From contig JAVLRN010000007.1 in assembly GCA_032821775.1 (NCBI GenBank), positions 1,426,001-1,490,000 on the forward strand: a stretch of DNA of 64,000 bases, in the 5' to 3' direction. Below, piece after piece: positions 62,611 to 64,000 of this stretch (its first letter is position 1; each line of letters opens with the position of its first letter). This stretch comes from Sanguinoderma infundibulare (Eukaryota > Basidiomycota > Agaricomycetes > Polyporales > Polyporaceae). Position numbers and translations under genes: made by a program. The notes beneath the pieces are model-generated. The model had not been told where the DNA came from, did no database searches, and was given only the letters and a program-made list of their open reading frames with translations.

Positions 62611-63266
62611 CGACCGCCCCGGTCTCTCTTGGATCTTCACAGCTTGCAGGGCTACCGAAGCGATTCAGCGGGCACGGTCGAGGAGAAGATGGTATAAAAG
62701 ACGACCAGGACTTGCACTGGTCAAGCAGGATTCACATGGTACGATTCACATATGATATTCAGGCTCGCACGACGGACACCAAGCACTCACCCAGGATCGC
62801 TGTAATAATCGCCGCACTGTTGGCGTTGTTGTACTCTATCTGTAACGTCTAGCAAAGTCAAGTTATGTATACCCTAATCATCTCCGCATTCCTTCCGACT
62901 GGTTGTAGCTGTTTGATTGGGAACTTGGCCATCGGACACGACGCGACAAATGTGGACACGTGCTGAGAACGAGTGCTTGTCGTTCGACTGGTTCACAAGC
63001 GGAGCGACGGGGCGGACCGAGAGGACCCGTTGAGGCGAATGCCCATTACGAGGACGAGGATGCGATTGGCCAAGGGGCAAAGACGCGCGTCAGGTGACCG
63101 CGTTTCAGTTGAGTGGTTTCAGCTATGACGTCACGGTGGTGGGACGCAGCAGAGAGACTCCCCGACCGGGAACGCGTCCGTACCATAGTCTCCTGCATCC
63201 TGTATAAAAACCAACAGAACATATCCACTGGTCACCATCGACATCTCTGACTTCCTTTGCACCGAT
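62611..63266. promoter_or_regulatory. Promoter region of the phosphate carrier
   Basis: 656 bp with a TATA box (TATAAA, 63203-63208) 64 bp before the ATG. Nothing else supported. Confidence 0.5.
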
Positions 63267-64000
63267 ATGGCATACTCGGAAACTCCAAAGGCTGGGAGGC
63301 AGCCGTACGTGCCTCCCCAATTCACCCCTAGGGACTACGCAAAGTTCTTCCTGGCCGGCGCACTGTGCGCAACGTGAGCAACAGTCTTCTTATCATACTA
63401 ATTCATGCACTACTTACAGGTATACTCTTTAAGGCTTACACATGGTGCGATGACCCGTAAGTGAATTACTCACTAGTCCTCGTTCTACAACGCTGAAAGG
63501 AGTGATAGCCATCGACGTCGTGAAGACGCGCATACAGATAGACCCGGAGATGGCGCGCATGTCGTTAATCTCCGGAGGGAGGCGGATCGTAGCCCACGAG
63601 GGGGCCTCCGCCCTGCTCACCGGGTTTGGACCGACCGCAGTTGGCTACTTCGTCCAAGGCGGCGCCAAGTTTTCTGGATACGAATTCTGGAAGAAGCGGT
63701 TTGCAGAGCTCGCTGGAGAGCAGGAGACGGCGGTCAAGCACCGCACCGCGATATACCTTGGCGCATCGAGTGTGGCAGAGTAAGACACGCGCATGCCTTC
63801 TGGAACAGGAACAGGGCCAAGTCCGCTCACTCTCGACGGACAGGTTCTTCGCCGATATCTTCCTCACCCCGCTGGAGGCGACGCGCATTCGCCTAGTCTC
63901 CCAACGCGGCTATGCCACTGGCCTCATGACCGGCTTCGCGCGCTTGGCACGGGAAGAGGGCCTCGTAGGGCTTTACGCCGGATTCCTGCCCATCCTCTGC
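63267..64000 (+). CDS. Mitochondrial phosphate carrier (MIR1/PIC2-like), C-terminus cut by window edge
   Basis: Inner-membrane carrier importing phosphate for ATP synthesis. Exons: 63267-63373, 63434-63456 (23 nt), 63509-63779 and 63844 to the edge. Repeat 1: YAKFFLAGALCATLTHGAM then the carrier signature PIDVVKTRIQID; EGASALLTGFGPTAVGYFVQ and GGAKFSGYEFWKKRF are phosphate-carrier hallmarks. Repeat 2 opens with AIYLGASSVAEFFADIFL and the signature PLEATRIRLVS, then EGLVGLYAGFLPI. The third repeat lies outside the window. The signature is broken across an intron after the Pro codon's first base. Confidence 0.93.

Overview
The window is nuclear DNA of a filamentous basidiomycete, most likely an Agaricomycete wood or litter decayer. 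Genes are dense on both strands and cut by many 50-65 nt introns, often with gtgcgt or gtgagt donors. The set includes a CBM1-tailed AA9 polysaccharide monooxygenase, a GDSL/CE16-type esterase, a TRI5-type sesquiterpene synthase and F-box proteins of agaricomycete style. I see no rRNA, tRNA, CRISPR array or transposon. Gene models were built by hand from splice sites and reading frame. Where I summed the exons (Rictor, NDUFS4, ISY1, OYE, SOD, SIKE, both F-box genes, the small secreted protein, the SH3 gene) the total is a multiple of three.

Layout. 1-15.5 kb: an OSCA/TMEM63-type channel cut by the left edge, NDUFS4, the TORC2 subunit Rictor (25 exons, 1392 aa), ISY1 divergent from Rictor, an OYE-type flavin reductase and a membrane-anchored Cu/Zn SOD. 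16-29 kb: a secreted GDSL esterase, a VAP/Scs2-type ER protein, an Ypk1/Gad8-type AGC kinase, a G-patch protein, a SIKE/FGFR1OP2-type coiled coil and an F-box/LRR protein. 29-41 kb: a PQ-loop vacuolar transporter, prohibitin-2, MSH5, a second F-box protein and the sesquiterpene synthase. 41-53 kb: a dipeptidyl-peptidase V-type enzyme, the proteasome ATPase RPT5, a small secreted protein, a Fic-fold remnant without its catalytic loop, a small hypothetical protein, EAF6, RRP40 and VPS37. 53-64 kb: a tandem pair of AA9 genes, NCA2, an SH3 protein with PP1-docking-like motifs and a phosphate carrier cut by the right edge.

How the genes relate. Most are housekeeping genes without operon logic. Several share short divergent promoters (Rictor/ISY1, G-patch/SIKE, PQ-loop/PHB2, RRP40/VPS37). 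Two members of one pathway, Rictor and its expected effector kinase Ypk1/Gad8, lie about 10 kb apart. The two AA9 genes look like a duplication in which the downstream copy has lost the copper site.

Most worth a second look: the AA9 paralogue without a histidine brace; the Fic-like gene that splices in frame around its missing catalytic loop; the terpene synthase with a one-base frameshift in an A9 run and a 6-nt micro-exon carrying the metal-binding Asp; a 5-nt micro-exon in the OSCA gene; and a 63-nt GC-AG in-frame intron in prohibitin-2.
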